Of a stretch of 64,000 nt of DNA, positions 37,249 through 45,791 are shown piece by piece. The stretch is from Alphaproteobacteria bacterium (GTDB taxonomy: Bacteria > Pseudomonadota > Alphaproteobacteria > RF32 > CAG-239). The stretch is from the NCBI GenBank assembly GCA_015062285.1, contig SUUY01000004.1, positions 116,216-180,215 of the forward strand. Direction: 5' to 3'. Position numbers and translations under genes: made by a program. Positions within the stretch are counted from its first letter, which is position 1; each line of letters starts with the position of its first letter. The notes below the pieces were generated by a model. It saw only the letters and a list, made by a program, of their open reading frames with translations, ran no database searches and was not told the DNA's origin.

Positions 37249-37262
37249 AGTATGATCATACT
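37249..37262. promoter_or_regulatory. 14-bp palindrome before a small unknown gene
   Basis: AGTATGATCATACT is a perfect palindrome ending 5 bases before a TATAAT (37268-37273), so it covers the expected -35 region of the promoter for the gene at 37292. A repressor site is a plausible reading. Confidence 0.45.
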
Positions 37263-37291
37263 TTATGTATAATTATAAAAACTATTGATAT

Positions 37292-37597
37292 ATGATTGTT
37301 AAAATTACAACGCTCAACTTTGCAAAAGGTTTTGGCCTTTTTGGAGATATTAATGAGCTAAAAGAAAACATCGCAAATTGTAGCGATGAAGAAGTGGAAA
37401 AAGCATATCGGTCTTGTGCTTTTTTGCGTCTGGAATTTCCTTTAGAAACTGTTTTGCAGTATTACTTGGAAACCTCACAATTTGACAGGAATCTTGCGGA
37501 AAAACGCATGAAACTTGACGATGAGATTATCGCATTTCTCAAAAACACGGTAACAAACCGAAAAATAAAGAAACTACAAAACAAGTTATGCCCTTAA
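37292..37597 (+). CDS. small unknown protein
   Basis: 101 residues starting MIVKITTLNFAKGFGLFGDI. No signal peptide or membrane span; helical in the second half with a basic end (RKIKKLQNKLCP). I recognise no family. No clear ribosome site, but it has a likely promoter with a palindrome upstream and a strong terminator downstream, which supports a real single-gene unit. Confidence 0.6.
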   Translation: MIVKITTLNFAKGFGLFGDINELKENIANCSDEEVEKAYRSCAFLRLEFPLETVLQYYLETSQFDRNLAEKRMKLDDEIIAFLKNTVTNRKIKKLQNKLCP

Positions 37598-37613
37598 GTT
37601 ATTCTTCCGTAAG

Positions 37614-37643
37614 CACCTCTTTTAATAAAGAGGTGTTTTTTTT
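37614..37643 (+). terminator. terminator of the small unknown gene
   Basis: CACCTCTT (37614-37621) pairs with AAGAGGTG (37628-37635) and is followed by eight T. Confidence 0.85.
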
Positions 37644-37708
37644 GTTTTGACTTGTATTGCTTTTTGTGCTCTGATATCGTTAAACTAATTAATTGATTGG
37701 AGAACGAA

Positions 37709-38482
37709 ATGAGCAGAGTTATCACTTTAATGCCGGTAAGAATGGCAGCAACCAGATTGCCGAATAAGCCCCTTTTAGATGTTAACGGGAAAAGTATTAT
37801 TCAACGCGTTTATGAAAATGTTAAAAATTCCATAGATGGAGATATTGCTATTGCTGCCGGAGATCAGGTTATTGTCGATGAGTGCCAAAAATTCGGTGCA
37901 ACAGCTGTTTTAACAGATCCTAATTTGCCCAGCGGTACAGATCGTATTGCCGCAGCTCTTAAAGTTCTTGATCCTGATGGTACAAAATATGATATTGTAG
38001 TTGATTTTCAAGGAGATAACTTAAACGTAGACCCTAAAGTTAATCTTCCTTTGATTGAAATGATTGAACGTACGGATTGCGATATTGCAACTTGCGGAAT
38101 GGTTATTAAAAACGAAGATGACAAGACAAACCCTGCCGTAGTAAAAATAATTATGGGACTTAAAGACGGAGAAGAAGAAGGAAGATGCTTGTACTTTACT
38201 CGCGCAACCGCTCCTTACACTCGTAATCCGGAAAAATGTAAAAATCAGGATTTATATCACCATATCGGTATTTATGTGTTTAAAGCAAAATCTTTACAAA
38301 AAATGGTATCTCTAGAACCCGGTGTTTTAGAACAAAGAGAATCTTTGGAACAACTTAGAGCTTTAGAAAATGGTATGCAGATTAGAGCTAAATTAGTGGG
38401 AGATATTCGCCTAAATAAAAATGCACCGGCAGATATTAACACTCCGGAAGATTATGAATTGTGCAAACAGTTTATAAAATAA
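37709..38482 (+). CDS. kdsB: 3-deoxy-manno-octulosonate cytidylyltransferase
   Basis: 257 residues from ATG 37709, with GGAG at 37699-37702; the in-frame TTG 37697 is inside this ribosome site. The pattern MPVRMAATRLPNKPL is the nucleotide-binding loop of KdsB, and VDFQGDNLNVDP carries the metal-binding Asp. It activates Kdo as CMP-Kdo for lipopolysaccharide, so the cell should make a Kdo-type LPS core. Single gene followed by a bidirectional terminator. Confidence 0.95.
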   Translation: MSRVITLMPVRMAATRLPNKPLLDVNGKSIIQRVYENVKNSIDGDIAIAAGDQVIVDECQKFGATAVLTDPNLPSGTDRIAAALKVLDPDGTKYDIVVDFQGDNLNVDPKVNLPLIEMIERTDCDIATCGMVIKNEDDKTNPAVVKIIMGLKDGEEEGRCLYFTRATAPYTRNPEKCKNQDLYHHIGIYVFKAKSLQKMVSLEPGVLEQRESLEQLRALENGMQIRAKLVGDIRLNKNAPADINTPEDYELCKQFIK

Positions 38483-38490
38483 ACATCTAT

Positions 38491-38522
38491 AAAAAGAACC
38501 GCCAATTTGGCGGTTCTTTTTA
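38491..38522. terminator. bidirectional terminator kdsB/recR
   Basis: AAAAGAACCGCC and GGCGGTTCTTTT form a 12-bp stem with loop AATTT; the recR stop overlaps its right edge. Confidence 0.85.
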
Positions 38523-39113
38523 TAAAGATTTCCTTGAATTAAGAGCTAATTGCAATGTTCCTTCGTCCATATAATCAAGCTCCCCTCCAACAGGTATGCC
38601 CTGAGCCAGGGTTGTTATTTTAATATTAAATTCTTTTAACTTTGAGGAAATATAATGCGATGTTATTTGGCCATCAATAGTTGCCGGTAGAGCCAAAATA
38701 ACTTCTGTTATATTTTCTTGTGATATTCTGTTTATTAAAGAATCGATATTCAAATCTTCGGGAACAACCCCCTCTAAAGCGGACAATATTCCGCCAAGCA
38801 CGTGGTATTTTCCTTTATATTGAGAAACTCTTTCCATGGCCCACAAATCAGCAACATCTTGCACAACACATATAATTTGTCCGTCTCTATTCGGTGATTG
38901 GCATATGGAACAAGGTGATGATGTATCAAAATTTCCACACACCTCGCATGTTTTTATATTAACAGATACTTCTTGCAAGCTTTCTATCAAAGGAAGCATT
39001 ATTTGCTCTCTTTTCTTGAGCATTTGCAAGACTATTCTTCGGGCAGATCTTGTTCCCAAAGAAGGCAATTTTGCAATTTGCTTAATCAGTTTTTCTATAT
39101 CTGTTCCACTCAT
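38520..39113 (-). CDS. recR: recombination protein RecR
   Basis: 197 residues. Helix-hairpin-helix LPSLGTRSARRIVLQML, zinc finger with CEVCGNF and CSICQSP, and a TOPRIM domain with ICVVQDVADLWAME; GIPVGGELDYMDEGTL is the conserved end. It works with RecF (9062) and RecO in gap repair. Last gene of dnaX-ybaB-recR, 11 bases after ybaB. Confidence 0.97.
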   Translation of the reverse strand: MSGTDIEKLIKQIAKLPSLGTRSARRIVLQMLKKREQIMLPLIESLQEVSVNIKTCEVCGNFDTSSPCSICQSPNRDGQIICVVQDVADLWAMERVSQYKGKYHVLGGILSALEGVVPEDLNIDSLINRISQENITEVILALPATIDGQITSHYISSKLKEFNIKITTLAQGIPVGGELDYMDEGTLQLALNSRKSL

Positions 39114-39124
39114 ATCTTCACCAA

Positions 39125-39445
39125 TTAAAACGGTAGCTTTAATCCTCCTAGATTTAACCCTCCGGTCATCGCACTCATGCTTTCTTGCATTTTTGCGTCA
39201 ACTTTGTTTTTAGCATCATTATAAGCGGCAACAATCAAGTCTTCTAAAACTTCTTTATCCTCAGGATCAACAAGACTGTTATCTATGGTTAATTTTTTCA
39301 TTTCAAATTTTCCGTTAAGAACAACCTTAACCATACCACCGCCTGATGTCCCTTCTACTTCTTCTTGAGCAAGTTTTGCTTGTTCTTCTTCCATTTTCTT
39401 TTGCATCATTTGTGCTTGTTTCATTATTCCTTGAATATTCATCAT
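39125..39445 (-). CDS. YbaB/EbfC nucleoid-associated protein
   Basis: 106 residues from ATG 39445; the longer frame from 39499 lies within dnaX. The start is MMNIQGIMKQAQMMQKKMEE and the core GGMVKVVLNGKFEMKKLTID and VAAYNDAKNKVD are typical. A small dimeric DNA-binding protein between dnaX and recR, as in many bacteria. AGGA precedes the start and the dnaX stop lies one base away, so it is coupled. Confidence 0.95.
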   Translation of the reverse strand: MMNIQGIMKQAQMMQKKMEEEQAKLAQEEVEGTSGGGMVKVVLNGKFEMKKLTIDNSLVDPEDKEVLEDLIVAAYNDAKNKVDAKMQESMSAMTGGLNLGGLKLPF

Positions 39446-39446
39446 C

Positions 39447-41141
39447 TTATAAGTCCTCGTCAAAATAAGTTTCTGTAGTTTCAAATTCAGAAGAAACATC
39501 TTCCTCTTTATTTATTTTTCGGGTCAGTGTCTCAATCTTTGACCCTTTAAACTCCGATAGTATAGCTTTTACCAAAGGTAAATCTGATACGCTTTTTTTA
39601 TTTGCATTATCTAAAGCTTGCTCTTTGTCGGCAATTGTTTCGCCTAAGTGCCCTCTTAATACTTCTAAATCCCATTTTTTGCCGGTAGCTTCGATCAATA
39701 TATTTTGCAAATTAAGCAAGAAGTCATTATTTACTTTTTCTGATGCGGTAAACTTTATTCTACCATCAGAAAATTCACTAAAAGAAAGGTCGTGCTTAAA
39801 GGTATATGCCAGTAACACCTTCTTTTCTATCTCTAAATATTGAGCTAATTCTTCCGGAGTGTTAAACGTTTGGTATTTTACATCTGTGTTTTGTGAAACG
39901 GGAACGATAGCTTCTATTTCACTTTTCTGAGGTTGTTGAGAGATTTTGCTTACACAGTTTGTGACTAAATTAGAGTTTTTTTTTACGTCATTCAAAATTT
40001 CATATGGTGTGGGAAGATTAGCTGAATATGCTATACGGATTAAAATCATCTCTAAAGCATCTATTTGTACCGGAGCATATGAAAGCTCTGATAATCCCTT
40101 AATCATCATTTGCCATATTTTTGATAACAAAGCAACAGGCGTATTAGGAGCTAATCTTTTGCATAGTTCTTTTTCGCTTTCAGATAAGCTACTGTCTTCG
40201 GCAAATGAAGGAACTATTTTTACCTTGGCGATAAGATGTGTAATGTTTATTAAATCTTGCAAAACAACTAAGGGCGTTGCTCCGTTTTTATACATTTGGG
40301 ATATAATACCTACAACCTCTTCGGTCTTGCCGCTGATGAGCTTTTCAAATAATTCGAAAGTCTGGTTTCTATCTGCCAAACCAATCATATTTTTAACAAC
40401 ATCTGTTTGTACACTTCCACCACCTAAAGAAATTGCTTGATCCAGTAAAGACAGTCCGTCTCGGCAAGAACCATCTGCGGCTTTTGCGATTAAATGCAAC
40501 GCTTCCTCTTCAGCGATCAAATTCTCTTTATTAATTATATTTTTAAAATGAGAAACCAAGGTTTCTATACTCAAACGTTGCAAGTCAAAACGTTGACAAC
40601 GAGACAATACGGTTATCGGTACCTTGCGAATTTCTGTTGTAGCAAAAATAAATATGACATGAGAAGGTGGTTCTTCTAATGTTTTAAGTAAGGCATTAAA
40701 TGCACTCTTTGAGAGCATGTGAACCTCGTCGATGATGTATATTTTATAGCGCCCGTTAGTTGGCTTGTAACGAACGCCATCAAGGATTTCTCGCATATCA
40801 TCAACACCTGTGCGAGAAGCAGCATCGAGCTCTAAAACATCTATATGACGAGAAGAGGATATAGATCGGCAATTTTCACAAATTCCACAGGGGTTTATTG
40901 TCGCACCACCATAACCATCTTTGCCGTTACAGTTGAGCGCTTTAGCGATGATTCTAGCGGTTGTAGTTTTACCAACACCTCTAATTCCGGTTAATATATA
41001 AGCATGATGTAAACGATTGTTTTTTATAGCATTGGTGAGTGTTTGCACTAGTGCATCCTGCCCCAATAATTCGTTAAAATTTTGAGGACGATATTTGCGT
41101 GCTAAAACAACGTAATTATCTTGTTTTTGTTCTTCTGCCAT
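39447..41141 (-). CDS. dnaX: DNA polymerase III subunits gamma/tau
   Basis: 564 residues from ATG 41141 (MAEEQKQDNYVVLARKYRP); the frame from 41183 runs into the SRP RNA leader. AAA+ motifs: GIRGVGKTTTARI (Walker A), a zinc site with CGICENC, IYIIDEVHML (Walker B) and FATTEIRKVPITVLSRCQRFD (sensor 1). It is the clamp-loader motor. The C-terminal 200 residues form the variable tau tail. First protein gene after the SRP RNA. Confidence 0.97.
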   Translation of the reverse strand: MAEEQKQDNYVVLARKYRPQNFNELLGQDALVQTLTNAIKNNRLHHAYILTGIRGVGKTTTARIIAKALNCNGKDGYGGATINPCGICENCRSISSSRHIDVLELDAASRTGVDDMREILDGVRYKPTNGRYKIYIIDEVHMLSKSAFNALLKTLEEPPSHVIFIFATTEIRKVPITVLSRCQRFDLQRLSIETLVSHFKNIINKENLIAEEEALHLIAKAADGSCRDGLSLLDQAISLGGGSVQTDVVKNMIGLADRNQTFELFEKLISGKTEEVVGIISQMYKNGATPLVVLQDLINITHLIAKVKIVPSFAEDSSLSESEKELCKRLAPNTPVALLSKIWQMMIKGLSELSYAPVQIDALEMILIRIAYSANLPTPYEILNDVKKNSNLVTNCVSKISQQPQKSEIEAIVPVSQNTDVKYQTFNTPEELAQYLEIEKKVLLAYTFKHDLSFSEFSDGRIKFTASEKVNNDFLLNLQNILIEATGKKWDLEVLRGHLGETIADKEQALDNANKKSVSDLPLVKAILSEFKGSKIETLTRKINKEEDVSSEFETTETYFDEDL

Positions 41142-41161
41142 TAAAACACCTAAAATAAACT

Positions 41162-41255
41162 TGGAGAGAGCGAACAACCTCAATCTTATTCGTTACGGCT
41201 GCTTTCTTCCGAACCTGACCGGATTGGCGAAGGATTGACCTGCCGCTCTCTTCCG
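41162..41255 (-). ncRNA. ffs: small SRP RNA (4.5S type)
   Basis: On the minus strand the hallmark hairpin GGTCAGGTTCGGAAGAAAGC followed by AGCC is complete, including the GGAA tetraloop region and the asymmetric loop bound by Ffh. The ends pair: 41163-41172 (GGAGAGAGCG) with 41244-41254. About 94 bases. It binds Ffh to bring nascent membrane proteins to FtsY. It lies between the LpoA-like gene and dnaX, its usual alphaproteobacterial place. Confidence 0.92.
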
Positions 41256-41275
41256 TTATAATTAACAGATCGCTA

Positions 41276-42691
41276 TTAATTTTCAAGATAAATTTGGTTT
41301 TCTTCTTCAGGATTTGTTTCTTGGTGCTCCTCAGGAAGCAAACGCCCAAAAATAGCTATTTGTGCGGATTGAACGTCTTTTCCGAATATTTTAGGAGATT
41401 TTGTTATTTCATTTGTTTCTTCCTCAAAATCCTCAACAAACTTTCCTGATGAAGAATCTATAATAATATTACCTTCCGGTCTTATTTCTACAATATCTAA
41501 ACTGTGCCTGCTTGTTCCATCTTTATTGAAAAGAAATGCTCCGGTAATACCATAATATCCGTTAGAATCCAAAATCACATCGTTAATATCTTTACTGTCG
41601 TGTTTGGATATTTCATTAATTAAGGCAACCGCATCGTAAGCAAAGGAATAAAGACTGCTTGGTTTATCTCCGAATGTGTTATAATATTTATTAGCAAAAT
41701 ACCCACTTTTATCTCGAGAGATTGAAGGAAACCAACTTTTGTGCATTACGGATTCATTATTAAATTTTCTTGTTTCCCAAACAGATGTTCCTAAAAATTG
41801 AACATCGGGGTAACTTGCGTCGTAATATGCAAACATTGATGTTGCTGAAGTTAATTTTGCTCCTGTTTCAGGAATTAAAACCATATCAAAGCCGACATCT
41901 CCAACACCTTCTTTGGTTTCCATTTGTTTTAACTCATACATTGCTGATTTGTCGCCTGATTTGGCTTTTGCTTCCAATTCAGATCGCAAGCGAACAACTT
42001 CAGCGTGTCGCTCTTCGTAATTTGTCATTTGTTTTATAATGCCGGAAAAATCAGATGTATTTGGCGAATAAAAACCAATAACACTTATTTCTATATTGTT
42101 TTTTTGTGCGGATTTTACAGCTGACTTTGCAACAGCTATACCTGTTGAATTATCTGGCAACAGAAGCGCCAATCTCTTACGCCCTTGGTTTGCGGCATAG
42201 CTAACTATTCGGTCTACTTGCTCTTCGATTAACAAACCAAGAGAATAAATTGTAGGCTGTAACACATCTTGAGCAGTTGAAAATGCTATTACAGGAATTC
42301 CTTGGTATATTGTTTCTTCCGATATGGCCTGAACTTCTGAACTCATCAAAGGTCCGATAATTACAGATGAGCCTTGGTTTATGGCATTTTCTACAGCAAT
42401 TCTCGATCCGCTCGGAGAGCTTTGGGTATCGTAAAATTGTAAAACCAAATTTGGATTCTTTATATCTTCCAATGCCAGCATGGCAGCATTTTTTAATCCT
42501 TTACCATGTTTAGAAGCCGCGCCGCTCAATGGAAGCAAAACCCCTACTCTGAAATTAGAACCAGAATAAATATTTATTTCACTGATATCTGAACTAAAAT
42601 CATTTATTCCTCCTCTATTAACAACATCTCTGGAGGAAGAACAAGAAATAAGCATGAAGCTGACTATAAATAATCCAAAATATTTTAACAC
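41276..42691 (-). CDS. LpoA/LppC-like periplasmic-binding lipoprotein
   Basis: 471 residues from GTG 42691, chosen because it gives a short lipoprotein signal (MLKYFGLFIVSFMLISC, lipidated Cys17); the frame from 42835 has 48 extra residues that would overlap rsmI. The mature part is a type I periplasmic-binding fold: FRVGVLLPLSGAASKHGKGL, SSVIIGPLMSSEVQAIS and GYYGITGAFLFNKDG. In gammaproteobacteria LpoA activates PBP1a; here the fold and lipid anchor agree, and a PBP1A-like protein exists at 24184, but amino-acid binding is also possible. Divergent from rsmI. Confidence 0.83.
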   Translation of the reverse strand: MLKYFGLFIVSFMLISCSSSRDVVNRGGINDFSSDISEINIYSGSNFRVGVLLPLSGAASKHGKGLKNAAMLALEDIKNPNLVLQFYDTQSSPSGSRIAVENAINQGSSVIIGPLMSSEVQAISEETIYQGIPVIAFSTAQDVLQPTIYSLGLLIEEQVDRIVSYAANQGRKRLALLLPDNSTGIAVAKSAVKSAQKNNIEISVIGFYSPNTSDFSGIIKQMTNYEERHAEVVRLRSELEAKAKSGDKSAMYELKQMETKEGVGDVGFDMVLIPETGAKLTSATSMFAYYDASYPDVQFLGTSVWETRKFNNESVMHKSWFPSISRDKSGYFANKYYNTFGDKPSSLYSFAYDAVALINEISKHDSKDINDVILDSNGYYGITGAFLFNKDGTSRHSLDIVEIRPEGNIIIDSSSGKFVEDFEEETNEITKSPKIFGKDVQSAQIAIFGRLLPEEHQETNPEEENQIYLEN

Positions 42692-42768
42692 TTGCTTTTT
42701 ATCCCAAAATATAAAACAATCTGATATATGTTGTAATTGATATTTTAGCTGTTGTAAAGAGAGGTATT

Positions 42769-43599
42769 GTGAAAAACGGCATTTATATTGTAGCAACCCC
42801 CATCGGAAACCTAAAGGATATTTCTGAAAGAGCAAAAGACGTTCTTCAAAACGCTGATATTATAGCATGTGAAGACACCAGAGTAACAAAAAAACTTTTT
42901 TCTTTGCTGGGTTTAAATACAAGAAAGAAATTTATCCGTTTAGACGATAATACAGAATCTGAACAATCAAAAAGCATTATTAACATGGTGTTAGAAGGAA
43001 AATCTGTTGCCCAAGTCAGTGATGCAGGAAGCCCTTTAATATCTGATCCCGGATATAAGCTCATTAGGCTTTGCAAAAAACAGAATGTTGATGTTTTTGT
43101 TATTCCCGGTGCTTGTGCTTTAATTTGTGCCTTACAATTATCAGGTCTTCCGACAAACAGTTTTATGTTTAATGGATTTATTCCAAACAAAGACAAAGCT
43201 CGCAAAGATTTGTTTGAAAGCTTAAAAAATATAAATACTACCCTAGTTTTTTATGAAACAGCCAACAGAATCGAAAAAACTCTTAAAATTGCAAAAGATA
43301 TATTCACCAAAAGAGAGATTGCTGTAGCTCGTGAAATTACCAAGATTTTTGAAGAATGCATAAATGGAACTGCTGATGAGCTTCTTTGTCATTTTGAAAA
43401 AAATCCTCCAAAAGGAGAAATGGTGTTGATGATTGCTCCTCCAAACCAACCTGAAGCACAACATATTGATATCTTTTCTGTTTTGCGAGAAAAACTTAAA
43501 AATACAAGTTTAAAATCAGCAGTAAAAGAGATGGTTGACGAATATGGTTTTAATAAAAATGAAATTTATAACTTAGCGTTAAAAATAAAAGATGAATAG
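42769..43599 (+). CDS. rsmI: 16S rRNA (cytidine-1402-2'-O) methyltransferase
   Basis: 276 residues from GTG 42769 with GAGAGG just upstream. Family motifs are IYIVATPIGNLKDISERAKD, CEDTRVTKKL, VSDAGSPLISDPGY and KGEMVLMI. It methylates the ribose of C1402 in the decoding centre. The overlap with yraN (8 bases) is the standard arrangement. Confidence 0.97.
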   Translation: MKNGIYIVATPIGNLKDISERAKDVLQNADIIACEDTRVTKKLFSLLGLNTRKKFIRLDDNTESEQSKSIINMVLEGKSVAQVSDAGSPLISDPGYKLIRLCKKQNVDVFVIPGACALICALQLSGLPTNSFMFNGFIPNKDKARKDLFESLKNINTTLVFYETANRIEKTLKIAKDIFTKREIAVAREITKIFEECINGTADELLCHFEKNPPKGEMVLMIAPPNQPEAQHIDIFSVLREKLKNTSLKSAVKEMVDEYGFNKNEIYNLALKIKDE

Positions 43600-43942
43600 T
43601 TATCGTTCAGGACATTTTGCAGAATTTATTGCTCTGATTTTTCTTAGATTGCACGGATATAAAAAAGTTGCAACAAACTATGTGACAGGAAAAGGAACAG
43701 GAGCCGGAGAAATAGATTTGATTGTTAGCAAAAACAATGCGTTAGTTTTTGTAGAAGTAAAGAAACGTCAAGATATTAATATTGCAGCATATTCTATTTT
43801 ACCAAAACAACAGCAACGAATCCGCAGAGCTGCTGAAAGTTTTATTGCAACACATAAGATATATCAAAACTCTGATATCAGATTTGATGTTATTTTGTTT
43901 TCAAACACTTGGAAAATAAAACATCTGAAAAATGCTTTTTAG
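43592..43942 (+). CDS. YraN/UPF0102 family nuclease-like protein
   Basis: 116 residues. The PD-(D/E)xK-like core is AGEIDLIVSKNNALVFVEVK, with Glu, Asp and the VEVK strand, followed by QQQRIRRAAESFIA. It is predicted to be a DNA-processing protein but its role is not proven. It starts within the last codons of rsmI. Confidence 0.93.
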   Translation: MNSYRSGHFAEFIALIFLRLHGYKKVATNYVTGKGTGAGEIDLIVSKNNALVFVEVKKRQDINIAAYSILPKQQQRIRRAAESFIATHKIYQNSDIRFDVILFSNTWKIKHLKNAF

Positions 43943-43949
43943 TGTTATT

Positions 43950-45182
43950 TTATTCTCCTGATACTTTGCTGTATTTTAACGATAACAGGTCATCTTTACT
44001 GAGAGTAAAATCGCTTTCTTTCCATAAATTTTCGTAATATTGAAGCAATTTACCTATTTGTTCGGATTTAGTAACTTTATCTAGTAAATCTTTGCCACGA
44101 ATCGGAAATTCAGGAACTTCTGTTTTTTCAATATTTGCATAAACATTCCAAAAGTCAGGTATTTCTTCTTTGTTTTTTGCTGTAACCAGCAATAATTTTT
44201 CTAAGCAAAAATCTTTTCCGTGTTCATATGCTAAATGTTTGAGAGACAACGGGTTTGTTAACTCTTCAATAGATGTTTTAATCGTTGCCCATTTTACAAA
44301 TTTTTGTTTTTCTTTTTTACTGAAACGCAACCTTGTAGCCAAATTATCTGCTAATATTTCATCGGGTTGATATAATATAAAAAAGTAAAGAAGTGATTTT
44401 GACGGCAATATACGACCACTAAAAAGTTTTTTCAAAAAGTCCAAATTTTCAACATATTGACAATCGGGCATAACATAGCTCAGAATATTGTTTTCCAGCA
44501 TTATTTTTATGGTTTCTACTGCCTTAGATGTCATTAGAAGTTTAAACAGTTCTTCTCTGATTCTTTCCATGGGAAGTTTTTTTAAGCCTTCCCTGTTTTC
44601 TATACATGCTTTTAGCGCTTTTTTATCAGGACTTCCTTTGCCAAATATTGAATAAAAACGAAAGAAACGCAAAATTCGCAAATAATCTTCTTTTATCCTT
44701 TTATCAGCAGATCCTATAAAGCGAACAACACCTTTTTCAAGATCTTCAATTCCATTATAATAATCGAAAACATTTCCCTTTTCATCTGCATATACTGCAT
44801 TTATTGTAAGGTCTCGACGAGAAGCATCTGTCTCCCAATTGTCTGTAAACTCAACTTCAGCATGACGTCCATCTGTTTTAATATCTTTACGAAGAGATGT
44901 AACTTCTAGCAAAGTATCATCAATAATAACTCCTACAGTGCCATACTTTATACCTATTGCTACCGTATTTATTCCTTCTTCATTACAAGCTTCTACCAAT
45001 TCATCAGGTGAAAGATCTGTTGCTAAGTCTAAGTCTGCTCCTTCTATATTCATTAAGGCGTCTCTTACAGCGCCGCCTACAAAGCGTAAAATTCCGCCGT
45101 GGCGAGCAACAACAAGAAACAATCTTAAAATTTTTTTATTTTTAATTAGCTTTTTTATATCGAGATATTTGTCACGTATCAT
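43950..45182 (-). CDS. cca: CCA tRNA nucleotidyltransferase
   Basis: 410 residues. The catalytic start is LRFVGGAVRDALM with GADLDLATD (DxD), then GTVGVIIDDTLLEVTSLR and RRDLTINAVY. It adds or repairs the 3' CCA of tRNAs; the tRNA-Ala here has an encoded CCA, so repair is its likely role for that tRNA. AAGGAA ribosome site. Convergent with yraN and divergent from the ialB-like gene. Confidence 0.95.
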   Translation of the reverse strand: MIRDKYLDIKKLIKNKKILRLFLVVARHGGILRFVGGAVRDALMNIEGADLDLATDLSPDELVEACNEEGINTVAIGIKYGTVGVIIDDTLLEVTSLRKDIKTDGRHAEVEFTDNWETDASRRDLTINAVYADEKGNVFDYYNGIEDLEKGVVRFIGSADKRIKEDYLRILRFFRFYSIFGKGSPDKKALKACIENREGLKKLPMERIREELFKLLMTSKAVETIKIMLENNILSYVMPDCQYVENLDFLKKLFSGRILPSKSLLYFFILYQPDEILADNLATRLRFSKKEKQKFVKWATIKTSIEELTNPLSLKHLAYEHGKDFCLEKLLLVTAKNKEEIPDFWNVYANIEKTEVPEFPIRGKDLLDKVTKSEQIGKLLQYYENLWKESDFTLSKDDLLSLKYSKVSGE

Positions 45183-45278
45183 TATAATTTCCTTGAAATT
45201 TTTTTTGAAATTAACAGTTTTTATATTTTTTTCAATTATTATTATCTTAATTTTAACGAAAAATGTGGGTATTTTAAG

Positions 45279-45791
45279 ATGAAAAAATTTTTGTTTTTTA
45301 TATTGTTAGCTCTTTCTATTAATGTTTCTAGTTCTATGGCTTCTGCCCCGCAGGTTTTGGGAGAATATGGCGATTGGGTTGCTTATTACTATCGTGATAG
45401 CTCCGGCGCAGTATGCTATATGGCCGCTACACCTAAAAAAGACGAAGGCAAATATACAAAAAGAGGCGATATTTATGCTGTTATAACTCACAGGCCAAAA
45501 GATAATTCTTTTAATGTCGTTAACTTTAATGCCGGATATAATTTTAAGAAAGATGCCAAAATAGAAGTTAAAATCGGCGCCAAAACCTTTGACAAACTGT
45601 TCACTAGCGGAGATAAAGCTTGGACAACAAACGAAAAAACCGATAAAGAAATGGTTGAAGCAATGAAAAGAGGTTCAAGAATGGTTGTTCACGGAACATC
45701 GTCTAAGGGAACAAAGACTAAAGACACTTATTCATTAAACGGTTTTTCTAACGCATATAGAGCAATTTCCAATAAATGCAAGGCAAAATAA
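45279..45791 (+). CDS. IalB-family periplasmic protein
   Basis: 170 residues with signal peptide (about 1-23, ending SSMASA). The mature part follows the invasion-associated locus B family: GDWVAYYYRDSSGAVCYMA, GDIYAVITHRP, DKAWTTN, AMKRGSRMVVHGTSSKGT, DTYSLNGF and a late Cys. Two cysteines (first CY, last NKC) may form a disulfide. The family is largely alphaproteobacterial; despite its name, its role outside Bartonella is not defined. Its stop overlaps the rlmN ATG by one base. Confidence 0.88.
   Translation: MKKFLFFILLALSINVSSSMASAPQVLGEYGDWVAYYYRDSSGAVCYMAATPKKDEGKYTKRGDIYAVITHRPKDNSFNVVNFNAGYNFKKDAKIEVKIGAKTFDKLFTSGDKAWTTNEKTDKEMVEAMKRGSRMVVHGTSSKGTKTKDTYSLNGFSNAYRAISNKCKAK

Noticed and set aside
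41116..41349. 77-codon minus-strand frame between dnaX and the LpoA-like gene
   Set aside because: It is read through the SRP RNA and gene ends and has no protein-like features.
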